A stretch of 64,000 nt of DNA, taken from the NCBI GenBank assembly GCA_000830255.1, contig JQIT01000004.1, positions 124,001-188,000 on the forward strand, written 5' to 3'. Positions 27,117 through 34,547 of the stretch are shown one piece after another. Position 1 is the stretch's first letter. Each line of letters starts with the position of its first letter. Source of the DNA: Sulfuricurvum sp. PC08-66. Its GTDB lineage: Bacteria > Campylobacterota > Campylobacteria > Campylobacterales > Sulfurimonadaceae. The position numbers and the translations under genes were made by a program. The notes beneath the pieces are model-generated. The model searched no databases. It was not told the DNA's origin and saw nothing but the letters and a program-made list of their open reading frames with translations.

Positions 27117-28307
27117 CTATCGCACCTGCCCCATCATGTCGTAGATAGGGCCTAGCATCGCCAAAAGCATCACCGCATAGAAAAGCCCCACCCCTACAAT
27201 GAGAAGCGGCTCTAGTAGTTTGGAGAAGGTAGTCGCCACACTCTCAAAACGTAGCTCATAGTAGCGCGAAAGTCGTCCCATCGACCCCGCCAAATCGCCC
27301 TGACGCTCTCCCATTGCCGCCATACTCGCACCATACGGGGTGAAAAGTAGCGTCGATTGCATCGCATGAGAGAGGCTACTGCCTTGGGAGAGTGCGCTGT
27401 GCAGTGTACCAAGCGCCTCATGGTAGAGGGTATTGTGTGCGCTTTTTTGACGCTCTTGCAAAGCGGCAAAAAGTGTCATACCAGAGAGCATCGATAGCTC
27501 TATGGCGTGTGCGAACTGTGCGGTAAACCATGCGCGAATCATCGCACCCACCCACGGCAGATGCAAGAGCATGCGCCACACAAACGCTTTGAGCCAACGG
27601 TTTTTGCGATAGCTCATCACGCTCGCACTCACTGCTACGACCACTCCAAAGGCAAGATACCCTATCGATGCGACCAACCACGCCCACGCATCGACCAGCC
27701 AAAGGGTCAAAGGGGGCAATTCGATACGCATCTGCCCAAACGCCTCTACCAATTGTGGCAGTACCAATCCCATCCAAACCCCGACCGACACCCCTACAAT
27801 CGCCAACATAATGAGCGGATAGATAAGTGCCTGACGGATTTTGGTGCGAAGCATCGCATGAAATTGCAAATGTCGATGCGCCTTTGCCAAGGTCTGCGCC
27901 AAGGCGCCATTTTTTTCGCCCACACGTACCAAATCAATAACCGTCTCCCCAAAGGCGTCTACATAGGGTTCCATCGCACTCGAAAGCGTATGCCCTTGGG
28001 AGAGTTGGCGCGTCATCGAGGCTACCATCCGTGCGGTTTTGGGGCGTAGAGGCTCTTGGGAGAGGGCTTGGAGCGCTTCGAAAAGTACCCAGCCCGCTTC
28101 AAGCATCGAGGACAGATACTCCAAAAGATAGAGAATTTCACGTGCGCTTATCGAAGGCTCTAACATCTGACGTAGGTGAAAATCTCCTAGCGACGCGTGC
28201 GTGACGCTGTGAGGCGTGGAAGATTGCGTGGCCAAGAGTGCTTCGAGAGAGGGTGCCTCGATGAGATGGCGCTCTTTGTTTTCGAAAGTGACCCAAAAAC
28301 GCTTCAC
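27117..28307 (-). CDS. type II secretion/type IV pilus inner-membrane platform protein (GspF/PilC-like)
   Basis: 396 residues with the duplicated T2SSF domain: about 60-180 (LLEYLSSMLEAGWVLFEAL) and 265-385 (FAHAIELSMLSGMTLFAAL), each followed by membrane helices. It forms the cytoplasmic-membrane platform on which the GspE-like ATPase acts. The GTG start overlaps the GspE-like stop (GTGA). In Campylobacter the equivalent is CtsF, needed for DNA uptake. Confidence 0.93.
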   Translation of the reverse strand: MKRFWVTFENKERHLIEAPSLEALLATQSSTPHSVTHASLGDFHLRQMLEPSISAREILYLLEYLSSMLEAGWVLFEALQALSQEPLRPKTARMVASMTRQLSQGHTLSSAMEPYVDAFGETVIDLVRVGEKNGALAQTLAKAHRHLQFHAMLRTKIRQALIYPLIMLAIVGVSVGVWMGLVLPQLVEAFGQMRIELPPLTLWLVDAWAWLVASIGYLAFGVVVAVSASVMSYRKNRWLKAFVWRMLLHLPWVGAMIRAWFTAQFAHAIELSMLSGMTLFAALQERQKSAHNTLYHEALGTLHSALSQGSSLSHAMQSTLLFTPYGASMAAMGERQGDLAGSMGRLSRYYELRFESVATTFSKLLEPLLIVGVGLFYAVMLLAMLGPIYDMMGQVR

Positions 28308-29953
28308 ACTGCCACCCGTGCCACTTCTGCTAGGGTCGTCGTGCCCTCTAATACTCTCTCGATACCGTGCATTTTGAAGCTCACAAAGCCGTGTGCTGCC
28401 AAATGGTGCTCGATGGTAATCGCATCGATGCCTTGGGCAATCATGGCGCGCAAGCGCTCATCGATAGGCATAAACTCCACAATCGCCATACGCCCTTTGT
28501 AGCCTGAACCGTGACACGCCTCGCATCCAACTGCCTCGACGATAGGGGCGCCCACATGACGCACATCGATGGCGTGACGTTGACAATCCTCTGGTGTGAG
28601 GGTCGTGGGTCGTGCACAGTGAGGGCAGACTTTGCGCACGAGGCGTTGCGCCAACACACCCAAGAGTGCTGTAGCCATCATCTGCGGTGCCACGCCCATG
28701 TCTTGCAGTCGTGTAATCGCCGTCGTCGCGCTGTTGGCATGCAAGGTCGAGAGCACCAAATGTCCCGTAATCGACGCACGCAATGCCAACGCCGCCGTCT
28801 CCTCGTCGCGCACCTCTCCCACGAGCATCACATCGGGGTCTTGACGCATGAAGTGTTTGATCGCTTTGGCGAAGGTGTAGCCGCTTTTTTCGTTGATTTG
28901 GGTCTGCTTGATGAACGAAAATCGATACTCGATAGGGTCCTCGACGGTCAAAATATTTTGACGCAAACTGTCCAAATGGCGTAGCGCCCAATAGAGCGTC
29001 GTGGTCTTGCCACTGCCTGTAGGCCCTACGACGAGGATAAGACCGTAGGGTTTGCGTAGCGTATCGACGATGGTAGCGTAGCGCGTGCCTGAGACACCCA
29101 ACGCCTCTTTGTCGTAGAGCGTCGCATCACGTCCCAAGAGACGAATCACCCCATTTTCGCCCTTGTGCGTAGGCAAGGTCGAGGTGCGAATATCGTAAGG
29201 GTGTTGCAAAAAGGTGTAGCTAAAAGCGCCATCTTGCGGGAGACGTTGGGTAGCGATATCTAACCCAGAGAGGATTTTGATACGGGCGATGAGCTGGGCG
29301 TGCCATGCGCTTGGCAGTGCGTAGTAGTGGTGCAACACCCCATCGATACGCATCGATAGATGGGTGACATTTACCTCTGGTGTGAGGTGAATATCGGTCG
29401 CACGCTCTTTGATAGCCAATTGCAACACCCAATCGACCAGTGCCACTGCATCGATAGCTTGGCTTGTTTCATAGAAGGCAATGGCTCGCTCTATGCGCGC
29501 CTCGATAGGGTCCTCGAGCTGATAATAATGCAGTTGAATGTAATACGCCAATGCCACCGCATCGCACATTACGTAGCGCACTTCGCGTTCCGTGCGCTTG
29601 TGCAGATAGTCCAAAAGCGCAATATCGTGCAAATCTTTGGCGGCTACCCACAACTCTCCCTCACGTACAAAGAGCGGCAAAAGCTGTTGGGCTTGCGCCA
29701 TTTCACGCGGCAAGAGTCGCAACAGTGCCGTATCGATGACCACCTCGTGCAGTACGACATAGGGGACGCCTTGTTGTTTTGCGACGGCTTGGGCGATTTG
29801 GGCAGAAGAGAGGAAATCTTGCGCGACCAAAATTTCGCCCAAAAAGCGTTTATCGACCGCTTGGACACGTAACGCTACATCGATTTGGGCTTGGGTGACC
29901 AATCCCTCTTGTAATAGCAACTGCCCCAAGGGCAACATCGACGTAACACTCAT
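28304..29953 (-). CDS. type II secretion/type IV pilus assembly ATPase (GspE/PilB-like)
   Basis: 549 residues. An N-terminal MshEN-like domain (LGQLLLQEGLVTQAQIDVAL) precedes the motor: Walker A VGPTGSGKTTTLYW, Asp box VEDPIEY, Walker B MLVGEVRDEETA, His box TGHLVLSTLHAN, and a tetracysteine zinc site (CPHC...CEAC). It powers pseudopilus assembly. Start at 29953 sits 5 bases after AGGAG and overlaps the pseudopilin stop; the ATG one codon earlier is possible. Campylobacter CtsE is the likely functional counterpart. Confidence 0.94.
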   Translation of the reverse strand: MSVTSMLPLGQLLLQEGLVTQAQIDVALRVQAVDKRFLGEILVAQDFLSSAQIAQAVAKQQGVPYVVLHEVVIDTALLRLLPREMAQAQQLLPLFVREGELWVAAKDLHDIALLDYLHKRTEREVRYVMCDAVALAYYIQLHYYQLEDPIEARIERAIAFYETSQAIDAVALVDWVLQLAIKERATDIHLTPEVNVTHLSMRIDGVLHHYYALPSAWHAQLIARIKILSGLDIATQRLPQDGAFSYTFLQHPYDIRTSTLPTHKGENGVIRLLGRDATLYDKEALGVSGTRYATIVDTLRKPYGLILVVGPTGSGKTTTLYWALRHLDSLRQNILTVEDPIEYRFSFIKQTQINEKSGYTFAKAIKHFMRQDPDVMLVGEVRDEETAALALRASITGHLVLSTLHANSATTAITRLQDMGVAPQMMATALLGVLAQRLVRKVCPHCARPTTLTPEDCQRHAIDVRHVGAPIVEAVGCEACHGSGYKGRMAIVEFMPIDERLRAMIAQGIDAITIEHHLAAHGFVSFKMHGIERVLEGTTTLAEVARVAV

Positions 29954-30510
29954 CATCTCTCCTCTTTGCAGTGTGCCCACATGCGCATAAAAAGGCGTGG
30001 CTTGGCTACGATGATATCATCGTAGGGTTCCATGCGCACGCCATCTTCGCTGTAGCCATCACCCTCTTGCATCGGCTCCAAAAGCGTCACACGCGTGGGG
30101 GTGAGTGCTGTTTGGAGGTTGCGATTTTTGCCACTGCTGGCTAACACATAGGCATAATCGCTTTTGGTCTCCTCGCCCAATACGACAGAGAGTGCGCTTT
30201 TGGAGGTGGCACAAAGCCCATTGGGACGCGTCAGTGCCTCATCGACGATATAAGTATAGGGGTGATTCCACGCATCATGAGTTTGAAGTGTCACGCCCCA
30301 AAGCTCTTGCGCACTGGGCAATCGACCGTACTGCATGGCGTAGCCTTGGAGGGTGTAGGCTAGCTCCTCCATCGCGGTGTGGGTTTGGGTGGTATTGGCT
30401 TGTTTGAGCCAAAAGGTGACCATGCGCGTACTTCCAGCGACGATTATGCCCATGACGATGAGCACCATCGCCATCTCGATAAGGGTAAAGGCGCTTCTAT
30501 TTTTGCGCAT
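29953..30510 (-). CDS. major-type pseudopilin (GspG-like)
   Basis: 185 residues. Class III signal with SAFTLIEMAMVLIVMGIIV: the residue before Phe is Ala rather than the usual Gly, which prepilin peptidases tolerate. The GspG-like segment YAMQYGRLPSAQEL follows the N-terminal helix and DAWNHPYTYIVD resembles the conserved DxWGxPY region. The ATG at 30510 lies within the upstream 67-residue gene. Candidate main subunit of the pseudopilus. Confidence 0.87.
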   Translation of the reverse strand: MRKNRSAFTLIEMAMVLIVMGIIVAGSTRMVTFWLKQANTTQTHTAMEELAYTLQGYAMQYGRLPSAQELWGVTLQTHDAWNHPYTYIVDEALTRPNGLCATSKSALSVVLGEETKSDYAYVLASSGKNRNLQTALTPTRVTLLEPMQEGDGYSEDGVRMEPYDDIIVAKPRLFMRMWAHCKEER

Positions 30511-30700
30511 CGATAATCTCACTGTAAAGCCCCAATCTCACCTCGACGTGACTCGGGTGCAGAAGCGGCGTATGGGCAACGGTGCGGTGCATAAACTCCT
30601 CAAAACGCTCGTGTTGCGACACCAATAGTAGCACCACCACAAGGACAAAGAGCAAAAGCGCCCACGTCTTGGGAGCGAACCACTCCAGAAATTTTTTCAT
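30497..30700 (-). CDS. small bitopic membrane protein of the pseudopilus operon
   Basis: 67 residues with one membrane helix (WALLLFVLVVVLLLVS) after a short basic N-terminus and a ~30-residue periplasmic tail. Start overlaps the GspM-like stop (ATGA) and end overlaps the GspG-like start, so it is translated within the operon. Possibly a minor assembly component comparable to small Cts or PilP-like proteins; no family recognised. Confidence 0.7.
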   Translation of the reverse strand: MKKFLEWFAPKTWALLLFVLVVVLLLVSQHERFEEFMHRTVAHTPLLHPSHVEVRLGLYSEIIDAQK

Positions 30701-31158
30701 TGCGCCTCCTTGAAGGGTACGTAGAGTGTGGCATCGATACGAAAGTGTCCGTTTTGACCTTGGATACGCTCGATACGAAGTGTCGAGGGGAGTGTGAGCG
30801 GTGCAACTAGCGCGCTCAACGTGCCACTATCCAGACGAAAGAGCGTTAGACGAAGAGGCAACTTGACCATCGCCTCTTCAATCCCAAAATAGTCCACTAC
30901 CTCTACGCCTGTGGCTTTGGATTGCCACGCCAAAATTGCCTCTTGCGCTTGGGTTTGCGTGGGTAATGTGCTCCAAAAGGTGGCAATGATGGGACGAATA
31001 ATCGCCTCATCGTGACGCAGTTGCTCAAACATTCCCATCTCATTGCGCATCAACACAATATTCTCTTGCAATCTCGCCTGCTCTACACGCACCCAGTCGA
31101 TACCCCACCACAACACTACACTCATAAGCGCCAACAAAAGCGTCATACAACAGCGCAT
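30697..31158 (-). CDS. GspM/PilO-like assembly platform protein
   Basis: 153 residues from the ATG at 31158, which overlaps the upstream stop (TGATG). One N-terminal membrane helix (MTLLLALMSVVLWWGI), a coiled-coil stretch (RVEQARLQENIVLMRNEM) and a ferredoxin-like periplasmic domain with alternating strands, the PilO/GspM layout. Such proteins pair with the GspL/PilN protein encoded just upstream. Confidence 0.7.
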   Translation of the reverse strand: MRCCMTLLLALMSVVLWWGIDWVRVEQARLQENIVLMRNEMGMFEQLRHDEAIIRPIIATFWSTLPTQTQAQEAILAWQSKATGVEVVDYFGIEEAMVKLPLRLTLFRLDSGTLSALVAPLTLPSTLRIERIQGQNGHFRIDATLYVPFKEAQ

Positions 31159-32432
31159 CATCGACGCATCCCCACATCCAGCGTGATACGCGTATGCAAC
31201 GTATCGAGTGTTTGATCCCATTGGGTCGATGTGTTTGCCCACTCTTTTTGAAGCATCAAAAGTTTTTGATGAAGGGCGTGTAGCTGGGCGAAACTCTCCA
31301 CTTGCGCCCCAAACTGCATCTGCAAAGTACCGCTTGTGGCATCCCATGCGATGTTTTGCATACTCAGTGCTGGAGGCAGTGATGCTATGAGTGCCATTGC
31401 ACGTGCTACTTCTGTGGTCGATTGCGATTGCGAATGCATGAGCCATGTATGGTAGCGACGCAGTGGAATATCATCGTAGAGTTGCAGGGTGTTTAGCTCT
31501 TTTTGGTAGGCATTATCGACTTGGGTATGCTCTTTTTGCGCCTCGCCCAAGGCAGAGAGCGACCACAGCGACCACCCCAAAAGCATCACGACTGCCACAA
31601 CCAAAAAATTATTGAGAGCTTTATGCCACGCTCTGGCTCGTTGGGCTTGGTACCAGCGTAGAGGCATAATGTCAAACTCTTTGGGAATGGCTCTAATATT
31701 TTCAAGCAACGCGCTATAAGTCGCTGTATCAGCGCCTTGGGGGAGTTGCGTATAGGTATACGCCAATGCGTGTAGATGCAACAACTCCTCGATGGCAGGT
31801 GAGAGCGTAGGCGAAGCGTAGGTAAGGGTGACGCGCTTTTTGCGAAATCGATAGGTAATATGGGCAAAAATACGTGCAATCTCCTCCTCGAAAGTCGTCT
31901 CATCATAGTGCTTTTGACGCGCAAAGCGTAGCGTTTGTGCATCCCACACCAACGCTACATAAAAATCCTCTTGCACCCAAATGTGACATCGATACCCTGT
32001 CGGCTCTGCCTCACTACGTAGCTGTGCAATATAAAGCCCATACGCCAAGGTGCTCACCGAAGTGATAGTTTCATACGGCTCAAAAGGGACTAGCGAGGCA
32101 TCGAGTACATTGTTGTCGATACCGTAAAGGATAAAAGCGCGCTCGTTTGTGTGGGCTTGTATCTCATGCCATGTGTAGTGCATCTGTGTGGGCATTTGGG
32201 CATCGTGTGAGAGCGACTCTTGTAGTGCCAGCGCCAAAGTAGAGGCATCCATCGCTATAGCAGGCAGTGTAATACGAGGGGTAAAAAGCTCAATATCTGC
32301 CAAGAGAATCGAGACGGTTTTGAGTGGCTTGAGATACGGCTCTAATGAAACGCTTTTGGAGATACGCTTATAGCTTATAGGCGAGAGCGTAAAAAGCTCA
32401 CAATGGGTTTCGTGTACGACCAACAGCCCCAT
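31158..32432 (-). CDS. GspL-like (PilM-PilN type) platform protein
   Basis: 424 residues. The N-terminal ~265 residues are soluble and could be the PilM-like actin fold (MGLLVVHETHCELF; AYGLYIAQLRSEA), followed by one membrane helix (NFLVVAVVMLLGWSLWSL, about 275-292), a coiled coil and a PilN-like periplasmic domain. GspL joins these parts in one chain. The ATG at 32432 has GGAG 5 bases upstream and is preferred over a TTG four codons earlier. First gene of the operon; sequence similarity to GspL is weak, so the call relies on layout and context. Confidence 0.65.
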   Translation of the reverse strand: MGLLVVHETHCELFTLSPISYKRISKSVSLEPYLKPLKTVSILLADIELFTPRITLPAIAMDASTLALALQESLSHDAQMPTQMHYTWHEIQAHTNERAFILYGIDNNVLDASLVPFEPYETITSVSTLAYGLYIAQLRSEAEPTGYRCHIWVQEDFYVALVWDAQTLRFARQKHYDETTFEEEIARIFAHITYRFRKKRVTLTYASPTLSPAIEELLHLHALAYTYTQLPQGADTATYSALLENIRAIPKEFDIMPLRWYQAQRARAWHKALNNFLVVAVVMLLGWSLWSLSALGEAQKEHTQVDNAYQKELNTLQLYDDIPLRRYHTWLMHSQSQSTTEVARAMALIASLPPALSMQNIAWDATSGTLQMQFGAQVESFAQLHALHQKLLMLQKEWANTSTQWDQTLDTLHTRITLDVGMRR

Positions 32433-32507
32433 AAAGACTCCCAAAACAAATTAGTGGAGTATTAAAACATAGTGGTGATTAAGAGGAGATTTGAAAGGGG
32501 GAGAAAG

Positions 32508-32584
32508 TGGCGCAGCGGACGGGGCTCGAACCCGCGACCCCCTGCGTGACAGGCAAGTATTCTAACCAACTGAACTACCGCTGC
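32508..32584 (-). tRNA. tRNA-Asp(GTC), copy 1
   Basis: 77 bases including encoded CCA. Acceptor GCAGCGG pairs with CCGCTGC, discriminator G; anticodon loop CTGTCAC gives GTC; T loop TTCGAGC. Identical to the copy at 33077-33153. Confidence 0.95.
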
Positions 32585-32680
32585 GCATTATAAAAGTATC
32601 CAGAACAGTGTCACATCTGCTCTTTAAGTGACAAATCACAAAAACAAAGAAGCTTTCGCTATCTACACCTGCTCTTCTCA

Positions 32681-32760
32681 AGCGACTAGTCGCGTGGGCA
32701 TTCTGCCGAAGAAAACTCAGCGTTAGCGTAGCAAATCGGGCTTTGCTCGATTGCGTATAA
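32681..32760 (+). repeat. dispersed three-hairpin element, copy A
   Basis: An 80-base non-coding element between two tRNA genes. It contains the palindrome GCGACTAGTCGC, a small stem TTCT/AGAA with loop GCCGA, the conserved core CAGCGTTAGCGTAG (14 bases), and the hairpin ATCGGGC-TTT-GCTCGAT. A second copy lies in opposite orientation at 40247-40326; differences in the stems are largely compensatory, pointing to selection on structure. Confidence 0.7.
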
Positions 32761-32765
32761 ATAAA

Positions 32766-32841
32766 TGGTGGGCATTACAAGACTCGAACTTGTGACATCT
32801 ACCTTGTAAGGGTAGCGCTCTACCAACTGAGCTAAACGCCC
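32766..32841 (-). tRNA. tRNA-Val(TAC), copy 1
   Basis: 76 bases with CCA. Acceptor GGGCGTT pairs with AATGCCC (one G-T), discriminator A; anticodon loop CTTACAA gives TAC. Identical to the copy at 32970-33045. Confidence 0.95.
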
Positions 32842-32876
32842 ATTTTTACACTTTTTTTTAGAATCTGCCTAGTGTG

Positions 32877-32952
32877 TGGCGACCCCTAAAGGATTTGAAC
32901 CTCTGTTTCTACCATGAAGTGATAGCGTCCTTGGCCACTAGACGAAAGGGTC
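32877..32952 (-). tRNA. tRNA-Glu(TTC)
   Basis: 76 bases with CCA. Acceptor GACCCTT pairs with AGGGGTC, discriminator G; anticodon loop ACTTCAT gives TTC; T loop TTCAAAT. Confidence 0.95.
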
Positions 32953-32969
32953 AAGAGAAGACTACAACG

Positions 32970-33045
32970 TGGTGGGCATTACAAGACTCGAACTTGTGAC
33001 ATCTACCTTGTAAGGGTAGCGCTCTACCAACTGAGCTAAACGCCC
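32970..33045 (-). tRNA. tRNA-Val(TAC), copy 2
   Basis: Same sequence as 32766-32841 over its whole length, including CCA. The duplicated Val and Asp genes flank the single Glu gene. Confidence 0.95.
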
Positions 33046-33076
33046 AAAAAGGGGAAAGTGAAACATGAAAAGAACA

Positions 33077-33153
33077 TGGCGCAGCGGACGGGGCTCGAAC
33101 CCGCGACCCCCTGCGTGACAGGCAAGTATTCTAACCAACTGAACTACCGCTGC
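33077..33153 (-). tRNA. tRNA-Asp(GTC), copy 2
   Basis: Same sequence as 32508-32584, with encoded CCA and anticodon GTC. Confidence 0.95.
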
Positions 33154-33184
33154 ACCTATATTTCGTACACCAAATTTTCCTAAA

Positions 33185-33260
33185 TGGTGTCCCGTGATGG
33201 ATTCGAACCATCGACCCCCTCATTAAAAGTGAGATGCTCTACCGGCTGAGCTAACGAGAC
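33185..33260 (-). tRNA. tRNA-Lys(TTT)
   Basis: 76 bases with CCA. Acceptor GTCTCGT pairs with ACGGGAC (one T-G), discriminator A; anticodon loop CTTTTAA gives TTT. First gene of the tRNA array in the direction of transcription. Confidence 0.95.
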
Positions 33261-33350
33261 ATTCAACAAAACTTAAGCTTTACCTGCACAAGTTTGTGAG
33301 GCGAAATTATACATAACGACCCCTGCTTTGTCAAGCTAAAATACGCCCTT

Positions 33351-34448
33351 TTAACGATTATCAAAAAAGAGTGCTTTATCACTCTGTAGAAGCATTTTCA
33401 CGCCATAAAAAGCGCTCTGGTATTGAATATACTCTCGATCCCCTGCCAACTGCAAGCGCGTCCACAAATGGGTATGCGGACTTTTGACGCTCACATAGAC
33501 GGTACCCACAGGTTTGCCCTCCACTGCACCACTAGGACCTGCGATGCCACTGATGGCAATAGCATACTGTGCATCTGCCACATGGCAAATCTCTCTACTC
33601 ATTGCCGCAACCACTTCACTGCTCACAGCTCCATGCTCGATAAAAAGGCGCTCTTCTATACCAAGCCACGCATTTTTGAGTCGATTGGAGTAGCTTACTA
33701 TCGAGCCATCAAAAACATCCGAAACACCACTGTGTGCGGTAAAAAGCGACGCCAACAATCCGCCTGTGCAACTCTCTGCAAAAGAAATTTTGCTGTTTTG
33801 ACCGCGTAGTCTCTCGATAATATAGGCGATGATGCGATTGGAAGCGATGACTTTGTGCTCCAAAAGCGCTTTGACAGCACCAATGAAGTGTTTGATTTGC
33901 CCATGTTTTTGGGCATCGATATGCAAATGCACCCACTCTTGCACAAAAGGCACCGCCACGATACGCACATCGTAGCTTTGCGCCAAGGGTTGCAACAGCA
34001 ACATCACATCTTCGATAGATACATCAAAAATATGCAACAGCGCTTGGGGCGTTTGCGATTGCAACAGCAGTTGCGGCATATTTTGCGCCCAATCGACACT
34101 CAACACATTGATAGGCACCCCTGCATGCTCGACCAAATAGGAGTTGGGTGCAAAAAGCTGGGTTTTAGAGGGGAGTAACATCCCCTCTTTGAGAATTTGA
34201 TTATCCCCCATCAAGGTAGAGAGCAGTTTACCCACAAGACTGAAACTTTTTGGGGTGGCGATAATGACCAATTGTTGGGCATGACGTAGTGCCAATTCCA
34301 GTCCCAAAAAGAGGTGATTATCCCCCTCCTCAAAGTAGGCTATCGATGCAATATCAAGCCCTTCACTCTCAAAATGGCGCACCACGTAACCGTGCAATGC
34401 CGTGTGCTCTTTGAAAATTCGCCCCACAAAAATCAGCCCCAAATGCAT
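33351..34448 (-). CDS. cinA: CinA-family protein with nicotinamide-nucleotide amidase domain
   Basis: 365 residues. The C-terminal PncC domain is clear: SFAESCTGGLLASLF, FDGSIVSYSNRLK, AISGIAGPSGAVEGKPVGTVYV; it hydrolyses NMN to NaMN for NAD recycling. The N-terminal part has the CinA competence/MoCF-like layout (LIFVGRIF; LVIIATPKSFSLV) but is diverged from standard CinA, with the usual GDE motif replaced. Located between the tRNA array and ileS on the opposite strand. Confidence 0.85.
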   Translation of the reverse strand: MHLGLIFVGRIFKEHTALHGYVVRHFESEGLDIASIAYFEEGDNHLFLGLELALRHAQQLVIIATPKSFSLVGKLLSTLMGDNQILKEGMLLPSKTQLFAPNSYLVEHAGVPINVLSVDWAQNMPQLLLQSQTPQALLHIFDVSIEDVMLLLQPLAQSYDVRIVAVPFVQEWVHLHIDAQKHGQIKHFIGAVKALLEHKVIASNRIIAYIIERLRGQNSKISFAESCTGGLLASLFTAHSGVSDVFDGSIVSYSNRLKNAWLGIEERLFIEHGAVSSEVVAAMSREICHVADAQYAIAISGIAGPSGAVEGKPVGTVYVSVKSPHTHLWTRLQLAGDREYIQYQSAFYGVKMLLQSDKALFFDNR

Positions 34449-34547
34449 CCCTGTCCCTTACAGCAAAACTTAATCGCCTCTCCTGTATGATAGCACACTT
34501 TATTTACCCCCCTAATTTTTCAAAAAACTATGGAGTTGCCCCCACTC

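Noticed and set aside
31158-32432. Interpreting the GspL-like gene as a PilM plus PilN gene fusion unique to this organism
   Set aside because: GspL naturally combines both parts, so no fusion event needs to be assumed.
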